Below, in pieces: positions 1 to 7,578 of a stretch of DNA of 27,730 nt; within the stretch, counting starts at the first letter, position 1; each line of letters opens with the position of its first letter. The translations under genes and the position numbers were made by a program. The stretch covers positions 1 through 27,730 of the forward strand of contig DASWRT010000169.1 of NCBI GenBank assembly GCA_036403035.1, read 5' to 3'. The notes under the pieces are model-generated. The model was given only the letters and a program-made list of their open reading frames with translations. It searched no databases and was not told the DNA's origin. This stretch comes from DASWRT01 sp036403035 (GTDB lineage: Bacteria > Pseudomonadota > Alphaproteobacteria > ATCC43930 > CGMCC-115725).

Positions 1-3
1 TCG

Positions 4-1140
4 ATGCCGCAGCCGATTGAACAACTGATCTTTTCCGCCTTCGACGTCCATGTCTCGGCGAAGCCGCTCGCCGACCCCGGCCTCTTCGCCCCAGGAGCCC
101 GCTTCCTCGCGGACCTTGATGCGTATCGCAAGCTCGCGGTCGCTGCACAATCTCCGGATCTGCCTCATTTCCGGGTCTTTCCGCTCAAAGGAGAACTCGG
201 CCACAACCATTTCTGGCGGCAATTCGAGCAAGCGCGTGCCCCGGTGGCGAGTGGCGTACACGATTTCCTTCTGCCTTTGCGGTGTCGCCCGAAATCGTTC
301 GTCGCGACGGTCCGCGTGCCGCCGATGCCGACGCCCGTATCAGTGCGCGCAACGGTTTGGCTATGGCCATTTGCGTGGTCATCGCTCGTTGAGTTCTCGT
401 TTCGCGCACCGCTTAGCCTCAACGACCTTTGCACGATCAGCGAGGGCTTGCGCTCCGACCCGCCGCCGTTCACCCTCGCCGCGGCGCCCACATCGCTGTC
501 CGGCATTTTCAAATTCCTGACCGACAGCCTGCTGAAAGACATCACTGCGCCGGGCAAAGCCATTTCGCCGCCGCCGGCGGTTTCCCGCCACGTTGTCCTT
601 GCCGCGTTCCAGCCCGTCAACGCACCGCTTCTCGGCTACCGGTCCCGCTCTATGCCGAAGCAGTGGAGCGACGCCGACCGGGCGCTCATGCATCGCGTCC
701 TGCTGGGTCGGCCGGTGCCGATATGGGAACTAGCCGAGCGCGAGCGCCGAAGCGCATTCCTGCTGACGGAGTTCGCGGGCGGGAAGAGCTTTGCTCTGAC
801 CGATTTCAGCCGCGGCAGCCTGCTGATGCTGCGGCCGGTTTCCGACAAGTCGCGCCGCCGCGACCGCGTCCGATGTCTTGCCGCAAACCTGCGCCATTGC
901 TCGCTGGCCGGTCTCGCGCTTACGGAGGCGATCCACGGGGCCAAGCGCTTTCCGGTAGGCAACAGCACGCTCGACGATCTCGCAAAAACCGCCGCAGACA
1001 CGCTCGAAAATTTGCCGGATTCGTATCCGAACCCTTTTTGCCGTGCCTTCCTCGAGGAGAACAGTCGCGTGCAACGGGCTCGCTCCGCCTTACAAACGGC
1101 CACGCAAACCGCCGCTCCGCCGACAGCCGGACAAGCCTAA
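4..1140 (+). CDS. Hypothetical protein, family not recognised (about 378 aa)
   Basis: An open frame with alphaproteobacterial-looking codon use reads from an ATG at base 4 to a TAA that lies 2 nt from the stop of the convergent nitronate monooxygenase gene. The frame is also open to the left edge, so the true start may lie outside the window. I see no signal peptide, no clear membrane segment and no catalytic motif I can name. The protein has a Pro-rich middle around residues 110-200, a basic stretch near residues 280-295 and an Ala/Thr-rich C-terminal tail. Compact convergent packing and the lack of a better competing frame support it as a real gene. The function is unknown. Confidence 0.6.
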   Translation: MPQPIEQLIFSAFDVHVSAKPLADPGLFAPGARFLADLDAYRKLAVAAQSPDLPHFRVFPLKGELGHNHFWRQFEQARAPVASGVHDFLLPLRCRPKSFVATVRVPPMPTPVSVRATVWLWPFAWSSLVEFSFRAPLSLNDLCTISEGLRSDPPPFTLAAAPTSLSGIFKFLTDSLLKDITAPGKAISPPPAVSRHVVLAAFQPVNAPLLGYRSRSMPKQWSDADRALMHRVLLGRPVPIWELAERERRSAFLLTEFAGGKSFALTDFSRGSLLMLRPVSDKSRRRDRVRCLAANLRHCSLAGLALTEAIHGAKRFPVGNSTLDDLAKTAADTLENLPDSYPNPFCRAFLEENSRVQRARSALQTATQTAAPPTAGQA

Positions 1141-1142
1141 CC

Positions 1143-2111
1143 CTACACGACCACCGGCCGCGCAATCGCCCGCTCCGCCTCGGCGACGAGATCCGTGACG
1201 ATCTCGGCGGCGGGTCTGATGTCGTGGATCAGGTCGACTACCTCGCCGGCGAAGATGGCGGCGGTGTCGAAGTCCTGCCGGGCCGCCGCGTCGGCGTAAC
1301 GGGGGTACTCCGCGGCGCGCGATTCCCGGAGTTCCTCTTCGCGGCCGTGCCATTGCTCGGCGAAACCGTTCGCCAGCGCCCGTCCGGTATAGACCGGCGG
1401 CCAATCCAGCCCGCGCACGATGTCGTAGACGCGCGTGCGCACGGTCCTGTCGCCATCGGCCGCCACCACGCGGGCCTTTATCGCCGGCGCGGCAAGCGAT
1501 TCCTCGGCGGCCAGAAACCGGGTGCCGACAAGGACGCCGTCTGCACCGAGAACCAGGGCGGCGGCCATCCCGCGGCCGTCCGCGATCCCGCCGGCCGCCA
1601 GCACCGGGATATCGCTGCCGCGCTCCCGGACGGCGTCCACGACAGACGGGACGAGCGGGAAGGTCGCGCGCGTGGAGCCGTGACCGCCGGCCTCGGTGCC
1701 CTGAGCGACGATCACGTCGGCCCCGGCCGCGAGCGCCTCGATGGCCTGCCTCACCGTCTGCACCTGACAGATCAGCGCCGCGCCGGCATTCCTGATCGTA
1801 TCCGCAAAAGGGGCCGGATCGCCGAAGGAGAGCATCACCGCGGCGGGCCGGTGCGCCAGAGCGCGGTCAAGCAATTCCGGCCGGCGGGCGACCGACCATG
1901 TGATGAAGCCGCAGCCGACGCGGGCCGAGCCGGCCGCCGCGAACTCGCGGTCGAGCCAGTCGGCTTCGCCATAGCCGCAACCGATGAGGCCGAGGCCGCC
2001 CGCCTGCGACACCGCGGCGGCAAGGGCGCCGCCCGAGACCCACACCATCGGGCCGAGTAGGACCGGATGCTCGATACCGAGCCGCTCGGTGAGTCTGGTC
2101 CGGAACGGCAT
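1143..2111 (-). CDS. Nitronate monooxygenase (2-nitropropane dioxygenase family, FMN-dependent)
   Basis: The 322-aa product matches the TIM-barrel FMN enzymes that oxidise alkyl nitronates such as propionate-3-nitronate to the carbonyl compound and nitrite. Visible family marks are the N-terminal P-V-L-L-G-P-M strand, the AQGTEAGGHGS segment with the conserved His, the VLAAGGIADGRGMAAAL phosphate-binding region and the GVLVGTRFLAA motif. The frame can be extended upstream to a GTG at 2123. I prefer the ATG at 2111 because the GGGAGGA that would be read as codons of the longer form is an ideal ribosome-binding site for that ATG. The gene ends 2 nt from the convergent gene at 4-1140. Related enoyl-reductase-like flavoproteins (FabK-like) share this fold, so the exact substrate is not certain. 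Confidence 0.9.
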   Translation of the reverse strand: MPFRTRLTERLGIEHPVLLGPMVWVSGGALAAAVSQAGGLGLIGCGYGEADWLDREFAAAGSARVGCGFITWSVARRPELLDRALAHRPAAVMLSFGDPAPFADTIRNAGAALICQVQTVRQAIEALAAGADVIVAQGTEAGGHGSTRATFPLVPSVVDAVRERGSDIPVLAAGGIADGRGMAAALVLGADGVLVGTRFLAAEESLAAPAIKARVVAADGDRTVRTRVYDIVRGLDWPPVYTGRALANGFAEQWHGREEELRESRAAEYPRYADAAARQDFDTAAIFAGEVVDLIHDIRPAAEIVTDLVAEAERAIARPVVV

Positions 2112-2322
2112 CAATCCTCCCACTCTCGCCGCGTGTCCCGAACAGCGTGCTCCCGCAATGCCCTGCGGTCAATCGGAGCGCCGACGCGGGAGCGACGGCC
2201 CTGGACGATCGGCGCATCGTCGAGCCTCGGCAGCTTGCCGGCGGCGCCCCTGGGCAGCGGGTGGTTCCGCAAACGGCACTTATGCGCCGAGCGTGCCCGG
2301 TTTGCCGAAGCGTAAAGATTTC

Positions 2323-2358
2323 CGACGCATGTTTTCCGTAAACCGACTCAATGCGTCG
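2323..2358. promoter_or_regulatory. Inverted repeat, candidate upstream activator site for the sigma-54 promoter
   Basis: Two perfect 8-base arms, CGACGCAT (2323-2330) and ATGCGTCG (2351-2358), are separated by 20 bases. Their centre lies about 70-85 bases upstream of the -24/-12 element at 2411-2425, a usual place for an enhancer-binding activator. A related half-site (ACATGTCGG) follows at about 2369-2377. The rest of the 2112-2458 intergenic region, between the divergent nitronate monooxygenase and PEP-CTERM genes, shows no gene. The assignment as an activator site is inferred from symmetry and position only. Confidence 0.4.
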
Positions 2359-2410
2359 AATTTCCTTACATGTCGGCAGGTTATTCGAGGATTCCTACGG
2401 GTTTTCCGCG

Positions 2411-2425
2411 TGGCACGCTTGTTGC
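2411..2425 (+). promoter_or_regulatory. Sigma-54 (RpoN) -24/-12 promoter
   Basis: The sequence TGGCACG-CTTG-TTGC matches the sigma-54 consensus TGGCACG-N4-TTGC at every specified base, with correct GG to GC spacing. Transcription would start near 2437, about 20 bases before the PEP-CTERM gene. Sigma-54 promoters need an AAA+ activator; the inverted repeat at 2323-2358 is a candidate binding site. Confidence 0.78.
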
Positions 2426-2458
2426 CTAAACCAGAGGTGGAACAGTTCGGGGTTCACC

Positions 2459-3067
2459 ATGCGTATCAAGAATCTTCTCGCCGCCGCCGCAACCGCGTTG
2501 CTCGTCTCGACCGCCGGCGCCTATGCCGCGCCGCTGCTCAGCGATAACTTCGACGGCGAGAACGGCGGTTCGCCCACGCTCAACTACTACGGCTTCCACA
2601 ACTTCAACGTCTCGGCCGGGTCGGTCGATCTGATCGGAAACGGCTACTTCGACGCGTATCCGGGCAACGGCCTGTACGTCGATCTCGCCGGTTCCACGAA
2701 CCAGTACGGCGCGCTCACGTCGAAGCTGACCTTCGGCCAGGGGACGTACAAGGTCACCACGTATCTCGGCGGGCCGATCTATTACGGCATTGCCGACGGC
2801 GAGACGGTGACGCTCGGCGGCGGCTCGGTGTCGCATACGCTCGCCGGAATGGCCGAAGCCACGTTCGTCGACACGTTCACGGTCGGCAGCGGCGGCTCGA
2901 CCCTGACGATCGCCGATCTGGGGCTGAGCGGAAACGCGAACATCGGCGCGACGCTGTTCTCGGTCACCGTCGAGGCGGTGCCGGAGCCTGCATCCCTGGC
3001 GCTGCTCGGAACCGGTCTGGTCGGCGCGGGCCTATTCGGCCGACGCAAGCGCAAGGCCACGGTGTAA
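2459..3067 (+). CDS. PEP-CTERM sorting-domain protein (secreted, exosortase substrate)
   Basis: The 202-aa product has a Sec signal peptide (Met-Arg-Ile-Lys start, Ala-rich core, likely cleavage after AYA at residue 23) and a Gly/Ser/Asn-rich beta-type extracellular region. It ends in a canonical PEP-CTERM tail: VPEP at residues 174-177, a hydrophobic helix, then the basic cluster GRRKRK. Exosortase cuts such tails and the protein is displayed on or released to the surface, often with exopolysaccharide. The frame runs further upstream, but the ATG at 2459 gives the signal peptide and lies just downstream of the sigma-54 promoter, whereas earlier starts would lie upstream of the transcription start. 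No exosortase gene is in the window. It appears to be monocistronic, ending at a strong terminator. Confidence 0.92.
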   Translation: MRIKNLLAAAATALLVSTAGAYAAPLLSDNFDGENGGSPTLNYYGFHNFNVSAGSVDLIGNGYFDAYPGNGLYVDLAGSTNQYGALTSKLTFGQGTYKVTTYLGGPIYYGIADGETVTLGGGSVSHTLAGMAEATFVDTFTVGSGGSTLTIADLGLSGNANIGATLFSVTVEAVPEPASLALLGTGLVGAGLFGRRKRKATV

Positions 3068-3099
3068 GCGAAGCTGTCGGAACTCTTTACAGGCCGCAG

Positions 3100-3126
3100 A
3101 GCGGCGTCCTTCGGGGCGCCGCTTTT
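3100..3126 (+). terminator. Rho-independent terminator of the PEP-CTERM gene (UUCG tetraloop)
   Basis: A 10-bp stem (3100-3109 with 3114-3123, one T-G wobble) is closed by a C(TTCG)G tetraloop and followed by TTTT and further T-rich sequence. It begins 33 bases after the PEP-CTERM stop codon. Confidence 0.82.
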
Positions 3127-3213
3127 CGCTTTCGCGCGCTTGCCCCCGGCGCAGTCGACGCAGCCGCCCCGCCACGGTAGGCTCCCGGCAATCCCACCCG
3201 TGCCGCCGGTTCG

Positions 3214-3609
3214 ATGATCCACCAAGTCTTTTCATCCCTCCGCTCGCCGCCGCCGCGGGTGGCCTTGGCGCTCCGGTTCGCCGCGTGGGCGTGCGTCGCC
3301 GCGCTTGCGGTGCTGTCGCTGCTGCCGAAGGAAGAGATGGTCCGCACCGGCGCGGACGGACGGTTCGAGCACTTCGTCGCGTATGCCGGCACAATGCTCG
3401 TCGCCGGTCTCGCCTATGGCCGGCGGGTTGCCCTCGTCCGCATCGCCGTGCCGCTGATCGCCTATGCCGGCGTGCTGGAGATCGGCCAGAACTTCTCGCC
3501 GGGCCGGATTCCGTCAGTCGTGGATTTCGCGGCCGGAGCGGCCGGCGTGTGCGCGTCGACGCTCGCCGTCAGGTTGTGGCGGCCGCGGGCGATCGCCGCC
3601 TCTTCCTGA
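3214..3609 (+). CDS. VanZ-like family small membrane protein
   Basis: The 131-aa protein has about four hydrophobic segments and the family pattern: LSLLPKEE after the first membrane helix, HFVAYAGTMLVAGL in the second, and EIGQNFSPGRIPSVVDFAAGAAG before the last (SPGR, D-x-x-A-N/A-type motif). VanZ-like proteins are poorly characterised; VanZ itself gives low-level teicoplanin resistance, and relatives occur near envelope and exosortase genes. It follows the PEP-CTERM terminator, so it is probably transcribed separately. It is convergent with the lipoprotein gene at 3698-4258. A role in surface or envelope biology is inferred from the family and neighbour only. Confidence 0.8.
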   Translation: MIHQVFSSLRSPPPRVALALRFAAWACVAALAVLSLLPKEEMVRTGADGRFEHFVAYAGTMLVAGLAYGRRVALVRIAVPLIAYAGVLEIGQNFSPGRIPSVVDFAAGAAGVCASTLAVRLWRPRAIAASS

Positions 3610-3697
3610 CCTTCGGCGCAACGCGGGACGGAGCCGGCGCGGCACCGCGTTCCGGCGGCGCGGCGCGGCGTACGCGCTCGCGGCGAAAGCGTCGCGG

Positions 3698-4258
3698 TCA
3701 ATGGTGATGCCCGCCGCCTCCGCCGCCGTGGAAGTGACCGCCCCCGCCATGGAACCGGCCGCCCCCGTGCCCGCCGTGGAAATGATGATGGTGGCCGCCT
3801 CCGCCGCCGAACAGGAACAAGGCGCTGCCGCCGAAGAACGGGCCACCGTACCAGGGGTAATTGGGGTAGTACGGGTAACTGTAGTGGTACACGGTCGTGT
3901 TCGTGTACTGCGTGCCGCCGGCTACCGCCGTCTCGATCGTCCGCCACGTGCCGTCCGCCTGAAGGCAGGCTGTGCCGTGCGCCTCCTGCGGCTGCCCGCC
4001 GATGGTGACCGTCGTCGTGTAGTCGCGCTGCTCGCGGCACTCGGGCGTCGACGTCACGCCGGGAGCAGCCGCGCCCGGCGCCGATGCCGCGGGCGCTGCC
4101 GTGGCGGTGGCGGTGTCGCCTGCGCCGAGCGGCATGACCGTCTGGCCGGCAACGGGCGTCACGGCGGCGGGGTCCGGCCCGGCGGCGCAGCCGACGAGAC
4201 CGGAAAAGGCGGCGGCACAGGCGAGAGGGACGCAGGCAAACCGGCGGCGGCGGCACAT
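3698..4258 (-). CDS. Lipoprotein with a 17-kDa-surface-antigen-type C-terminal motif and a His/Gly-rich tail
   Basis: The 186-aa product starts MCRRRR and has a lipobox LVGC with the lipidated Cys at residue 24. An Ala/Pro/Thr-rich linker follows. A short segment reads CREQRDYTTTVTIGGQPQEA and then HGTACLQADGTWR. It closely resembles the C-terminal part of rickettsial-type 17 kDa surface antigens (REYQ-T-VTIGG-QQAYGTAC-QPDGSW), but the glycine-zipper membrane part of those proteins is missing. After a Tyr/Pro-rich stretch the last 35 or so residues are almost only Gly and His with a few Phe, a probable metal-binding or adhesive tail. The long open frame upstream of 4258 is a shadow of the neighbouring oxidoreductase. 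Function unknown; envelope-anchored by inference. Confidence 0.82.
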   Translation of the reverse strand: MCRRRRFACVPLACAAAFSGLVGCAAGPDPAAVTPVAGQTVMPLGAGDTATATAAPAASAPGAAAPGVTSTPECREQRDYTTTVTIGGQPQEAHGTACLQADGTWRTIETAVAGGTQYTNTTVYHYSYPYYPNYPWYGGPFFGGSALFLFGGGGGHHHHFHGGHGGGRFHGGGGHFHGGGGGGHHH

Positions 4259-4350
4259 GGTCGGAACCTTTTCCAATGAGCGTTCTGTAAACGCTCGCGC
4301 GGCGCCGCCGTTACCGGTCCCTTCCGCCCTGCCGCTCCATGCCGACGGAA

Positions 4351-5529
4351 TTACTCCGCGGCATTCTTCCGGATCGCCCGCAGCGCCGGCTCGCGGCGTT
4401 CCAGCCACCAGCCGTACTGCGGCGGCCAGTTCCCGAACATCTCGGCCGGCGCCGCATCCTCCGGCAGCAGGGCGCGCGCCGCGTGCAGCGGCCAGTTCGG
4501 GTCGTCGAGCGCCTCGCGGCCGATCGCTATGATGTCGGCCTGACCGGCCTCCAGGATCGCCTCGGCCTGACGGGCGTCGAGGATCAGGCCGACCGCCATC
4601 GTCGCGATCCCGGCCTCGCGCCGCACCCGCTCGGCGAAGGGCGCCTGGAAGCCGGGGCCGCGGGGCGCCGCGGTGCGCGACGCCGTCGCCGATCCGGCGA
4701 TCCCGCCGGAGGAGCAGTCGACCACGTCGACGCCGCGCGCCTTCAGCTCGCGCGCGAAGGCGACGGTGTCGTCGAGCGTCCAGCCGCCCTCGACCCCGTC
4801 GACCGCGGACACCCGGACGAACACCGGCCGGTCCTGCGGCCAGACCGCACGGACCGTCTCGGCGATCTCCAGCGGGAAGCGCATGCGCCCGGCGCGGTCG
4901 CCGCCGTAGGCGTCGGTCCGCCGGTTGACGAGCGGCGAGAGGAACTCGTGCAGCAGGTAGCCGTGCGCGCCATGCAGCTCGACGATGTCGAAGCCGGCGG
5001 CGAGCGCCCGCCCGGCGGCGTCGCGCCAGCGTTCCCGCAGCGCGGCGAGGTCCGCGGCCGACAGCTCGGCCGGGACCAGCCAGCCTTCGCCGATCGGCAG
5101 CGGGCTGGGCGCCACGATCTCCCACGCCTCGTCGCCGCGCGCCCGGTCGGACCCGTCGAGCGGGCCGTTGCCGTACCAGGGACGCTGCATGCTCGCCTTG
5201 CGCCCGGCGTGGCCGAGCTGGATCGCCGGCACCGCCCCGTTCTGCTTGAGGAAGCCGGCGATGCGCCGCAGCGGCGGGACATGCGCGTCGGACCAGATGC
5301 CGAGGTCGCCGTGGGTGATCCGGCCGCGCGCCTCGACCGAAGTGGCCTCGGTGAAGACGATCCCGGCGCCGCCCTGCGCGAGCTTGCCGAGATGCACGAG
5401 GTGCCAGTCGTTGGCGACGCCGTCGTCCGCGCTGTACTGGCACATCGGCGAGATCGCGATGCGGTTCCGCGCCGTGACGCCGCGAAGGGTGAGCGGGGTG
5501 AAGAGGAGGGACGCGGGGGACGTCGTCAT
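4351..5529 (-). CDS. NADH:flavin oxidoreductase, Old Yellow Enzyme family (XenA/YqjM-like)
   Basis: The 392-aa protein is a full-length OYE-type TIM-barrel FMN enzyme that reduces activated alkenes or nitro compounds with NAD(P)H. Marks of the thermophilic-like subclass are SPMCQYSA with Cys30 (the redox-tuning Cys of XenA/YqjM), QLGHAGRKAS, the substrate-binding pair HGAHGYLLHEFLSP, NRRTDAYGGD and the C-terminal phosphate-binding IAIGREALDDPNWP. It is the last gene of a probable minus-strand run MFS exporter > DOPA-dioxygenase-like > OYE, 91 bases after its upstream neighbour. The true substrate is unknown; xenobiotic or enone reduction fits the company of a drug exporter. Confidence 0.94.
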   Translation of the reverse strand: MTTSPASLLFTPLTLRGVTARNRIAISPMCQYSADDGVANDWHLVHLGKLAQGGAGIVFTEATSVEARGRITHGDLGIWSDAHVPPLRRIAGFLKQNGAVPAIQLGHAGRKASMQRPWYGNGPLDGSDRARGDEAWEIVAPSPLPIGEGWLVPAELSAADLAALRERWRDAAGRALAAGFDIVELHGAHGYLLHEFLSPLVNRRTDAYGGDRAGRMRFPLEIAETVRAVWPQDRPVFVRVSAVDGVEGGWTLDDTVAFARELKARGVDVVDCSSGGIAGSATASRTAAPRGPGFQAPFAERVRREAGIATMAVGLILDARQAEAILEAGQADIIAIGREALDDPNWPLHAARALLPEDAAPAEMFGNWPPQYGWWLERREPALRAIRKNAAE

Positions 5530-5620
5530 CGGCGGTTCGGTCCGGTTCGTGGTTATCAGGACAGCGACAGGCTGGCCGGCGCGGCGGGCGAGCGCAGCGG
5601 CGCCGGGAGCGGGGCGGGCT

Positions 5621-6061
5621 TCAGTCGGTTTCGGGCGTCGATCGGGATGCGCGCTTCAGCACCTCCAGCTTCAGCGGCAGCTTCTCGCCGAGCCATGCGG
5701 CGTGGTCCGCATGGTCGGCGTACTCGTCGCCGGTCTCGGGATGCACCAGCACCGGCAGGCCGAGCCGGTTCAGCATCAGCCAGGGCAGCATCCGATCCAG
5801 CCGCTCCGAGGCGAAGGCGATCTGGTACATCGCCCTGGTGTGCGGGCCGACCGGCCGGTCGTGCCAGCGTCCGAGCCGCGCGTCGGGGAAGGCGGCGGCG
5901 ATGCGGTCGCGGACCAGCGCGGCGGCGCCGCGGCTCTCGGCGGAATCGGCGTCGAAATAGATGTGGGCGTGATAGCCGGCGATCTGCGCCGCCGGGTCGC
6001 GCGGGGCAGGGGCGGGAGTGCCGGCGGGGCGGGCGTCGTTGCCGTCGTCGTTCGTGCTCAT
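5621..6061 (-). CDS. DOPA 4,5-dioxygenase family protein (fungal DODA type, COG3805-like)
   Basis: The 146-aa product carries the pattern of the small DOPA-dioxygenase family: GYHAHIYFD with His31 and His33, VGPHTRAMYQIAF, WLMLNRLGLPVLVHPETGDEYADH and AAWLG. Family members in fungi cleave the DOPA ring extradiol; most bacterial members have no known substrate. A good Shine-Dalgarno (GGAGGAG) lies in the 16 bases between the MFS stop and this ATG, so the two genes are tightly linked. The first 25 residues are Pro/Ala-rich and probably disordered. It is unrelated in fold and sequence to the LigB-type dioxygenase at 20794-21618. Confidence 0.88.
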   Translation of the reverse strand: MSTNDDGNDARPAGTPAPAPRDPAAQIAGYHAHIYFDADSAESRGAAALVRDRIAAAFPDARLGRWHDRPVGPHTRAMYQIAFASERLDRMLPWLMLNRLGLPVLVHPETGDEYADHADHAAWLGEKLPLKLEVLKRASRSTPETD

Positions 6062-6077
6062 TGGGGCGCTCCTCCGA

Positions 6078-7355
6078 TCAGCGTTGCCGGCCCGAAATCG
6101 TGCCGCCGGTCGCCGCCGCCGGAGCGGTCGCGGCGGCGGCTGCGGCGGGCGCCGCCGTCTCCGTCTCCACCGATCCGCGGGCGGCGACGCGGCTGGCCGC
6201 GAAGGCGGCGAGGCCGAGCCCGGCGATCACCAGCGCCATCGGCCGGGCGGTGCCGTTCTGGAGCACGCCGACGAGCGCGCCGGTTCCCGCCGCCAGGGCG
6301 AACTGGATGACGCCGATCAGCGCCGACGCCGCGCCGCGGTGCCCCTGCGCCCGCGCCATCGCCGCCGCGGTCGAGTTCGCCATGACGAAGCCGAGGCTCG
6401 ACACGGTGACGAACAGCGGGAGCATCAGCCCCGGAAGGCCGCCGGCATCGGCGACGGCGCCCGCGGCCAGCACGAGGTCGGCGACCAGCGCGACGGCGAC
6501 CGCGACCGGCAGGATCGCCCGCCCCGAGACGCGACGCAGGAGCCGGGCGTTGATCTGCGACGCGAGGATCAGGCCGAACGCGTTGGTCCCGAACAGCAGG
6601 CCGTAAGCCTGCGGCGAGATGCCGTGCATCTCGATGAAGACGAAGGGCGAGCCGGTGATGTAGGCGAACATCGCGCCCATCGCGAGCGCGCCGGTCGCGG
6701 TGAACGCGACGAAACGCCTGTCGGCGAGGAGCCGGCGATAAGCGCGCAGCGCATCGCCGACCCCGCCGGCCGAGCGGCGCTCCGGCGGCAGGGTCTCGCG
6801 CAGCCCGAGCAGCACGGCGGCGAGGCACAGCAGCCCGAACGCGGCGAAGAACCAGAAGATCGCCGTCCAGTCGAACAGGATGAGGAACTGTCCGCCGAGG
6901 ATCGGCGCGAGGATCGGCGCGAGCCCCATCACCAGCATCAGCAGGGAGAAGACCCTCGCCGTCTCCCGCTCGTCGAACAGGTCGACCACCATGGCGCGCG
7001 TGATCACCATGCCGGCGCAGCCGCCGAGCGCCTGGAACAACCGTGCCGCGGCGAGGCTGCCGATGTCCGGCGCGCAGGCGGCGGCGATCGACGCGGCGAC
7101 ATAGAGCGCGATGCCGAAGAGCAGCGGCCGGCGGCGTCCGTAGCGGTCGGAGATCGGGCCGTAGACCGCCTGGCCGCAGGCGAGACCGACGAAGAACAGC
7201 GCGAGCGTCGCCTGGACGGCACCCGCGCTCGCGCCGAAATGCGTGCGCAGCGCCGGAAACGCCGGCAGGTACATGTCGATCGAGAGCGGCGCGAACGCCG
7301 TCAGCGATCCGAGGATCACGATGAAGCGCAGTGCGGCGGCGCGGTCGAGGCGCAT
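6078..7355 (-). CDS. Bcr/CflA family multidrug efflux MFS transporter
   Basis: The 425-aa inner-membrane protein has 12 predicted helices. TM1 carries the SIDMYLPAFPAL motif typical of the DHA1/Bcr-CflA group, where the Asp takes part in proton-coupled export, and the TM2-3 loop is the motif-A variant GPISDRYGRRRPLLFG. The ATG at 7355 gives the usual family length; the frame extends much further upstream, but that is non-coding or a shadow of the divergent PAP2 gene. The C-terminus is Ala/Thr-rich and low in complexity. It leads a probable operon with the dioxygenase-like and OYE genes. Substrates cannot be told from sequence. Confidence 0.94.
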   Translation of the reverse strand: MRLDRAAALRFIVILGSLTAFAPLSIDMYLPAFPALRTHFGASAGAVQATLALFFVGLACGQAVYGPISDRYGRRRPLLFGIALYVAASIAAACAPDIGSLAAARLFQALGGCAGMVITRAMVVDLFDERETARVFSLLMLVMGLAPILAPILGGQFLILFDWTAIFWFFAAFGLLCLAAVLLGLRETLPPERRSAGGVGDALRAYRRLLADRRFVAFTATGALAMGAMFAYITGSPFVFIEMHGISPQAYGLLFGTNAFGLILASQINARLLRRVSGRAILPVAVAVALVADLVLAAGAVADAGGLPGLMLPLFVTVSSLGFVMANSTAAAMARAQGHRGAASALIGVIQFALAAGTGALVGVLQNGTARPMALVIAGLGLAAFAASRVAARGSVETETAAPAAAAAATAPAAATGGTISGRQR

Positions 7356-7578
7356 CGGTCCCTTCGTCCGGGTGAATGGCGCGCGGGTCGCCGCGGCTCC
7401 GTGCAGAGCATGGGTATCGCCGCTGCCGATCTCAACTCCCGAAGATTCCGGCTCGACGCGGGGCAGGCGGCCGTCGCGGCGATCCGCCACGGCGACCGAT
7501 CGCAACGGGGATAGACGAAGGGGTGGCGGCGTTCGCCGTGGGACTGCGCGGACACGGCAAGGACGGAAGGCGAGCACG

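Noticed and set aside
4339..6606. Long plus-strand open frame of 755 codons
   Set aside because: Antisense to the OYE, dioxygenase-like and MFS genes; the translation is Arg-rich without any recognisable domain.
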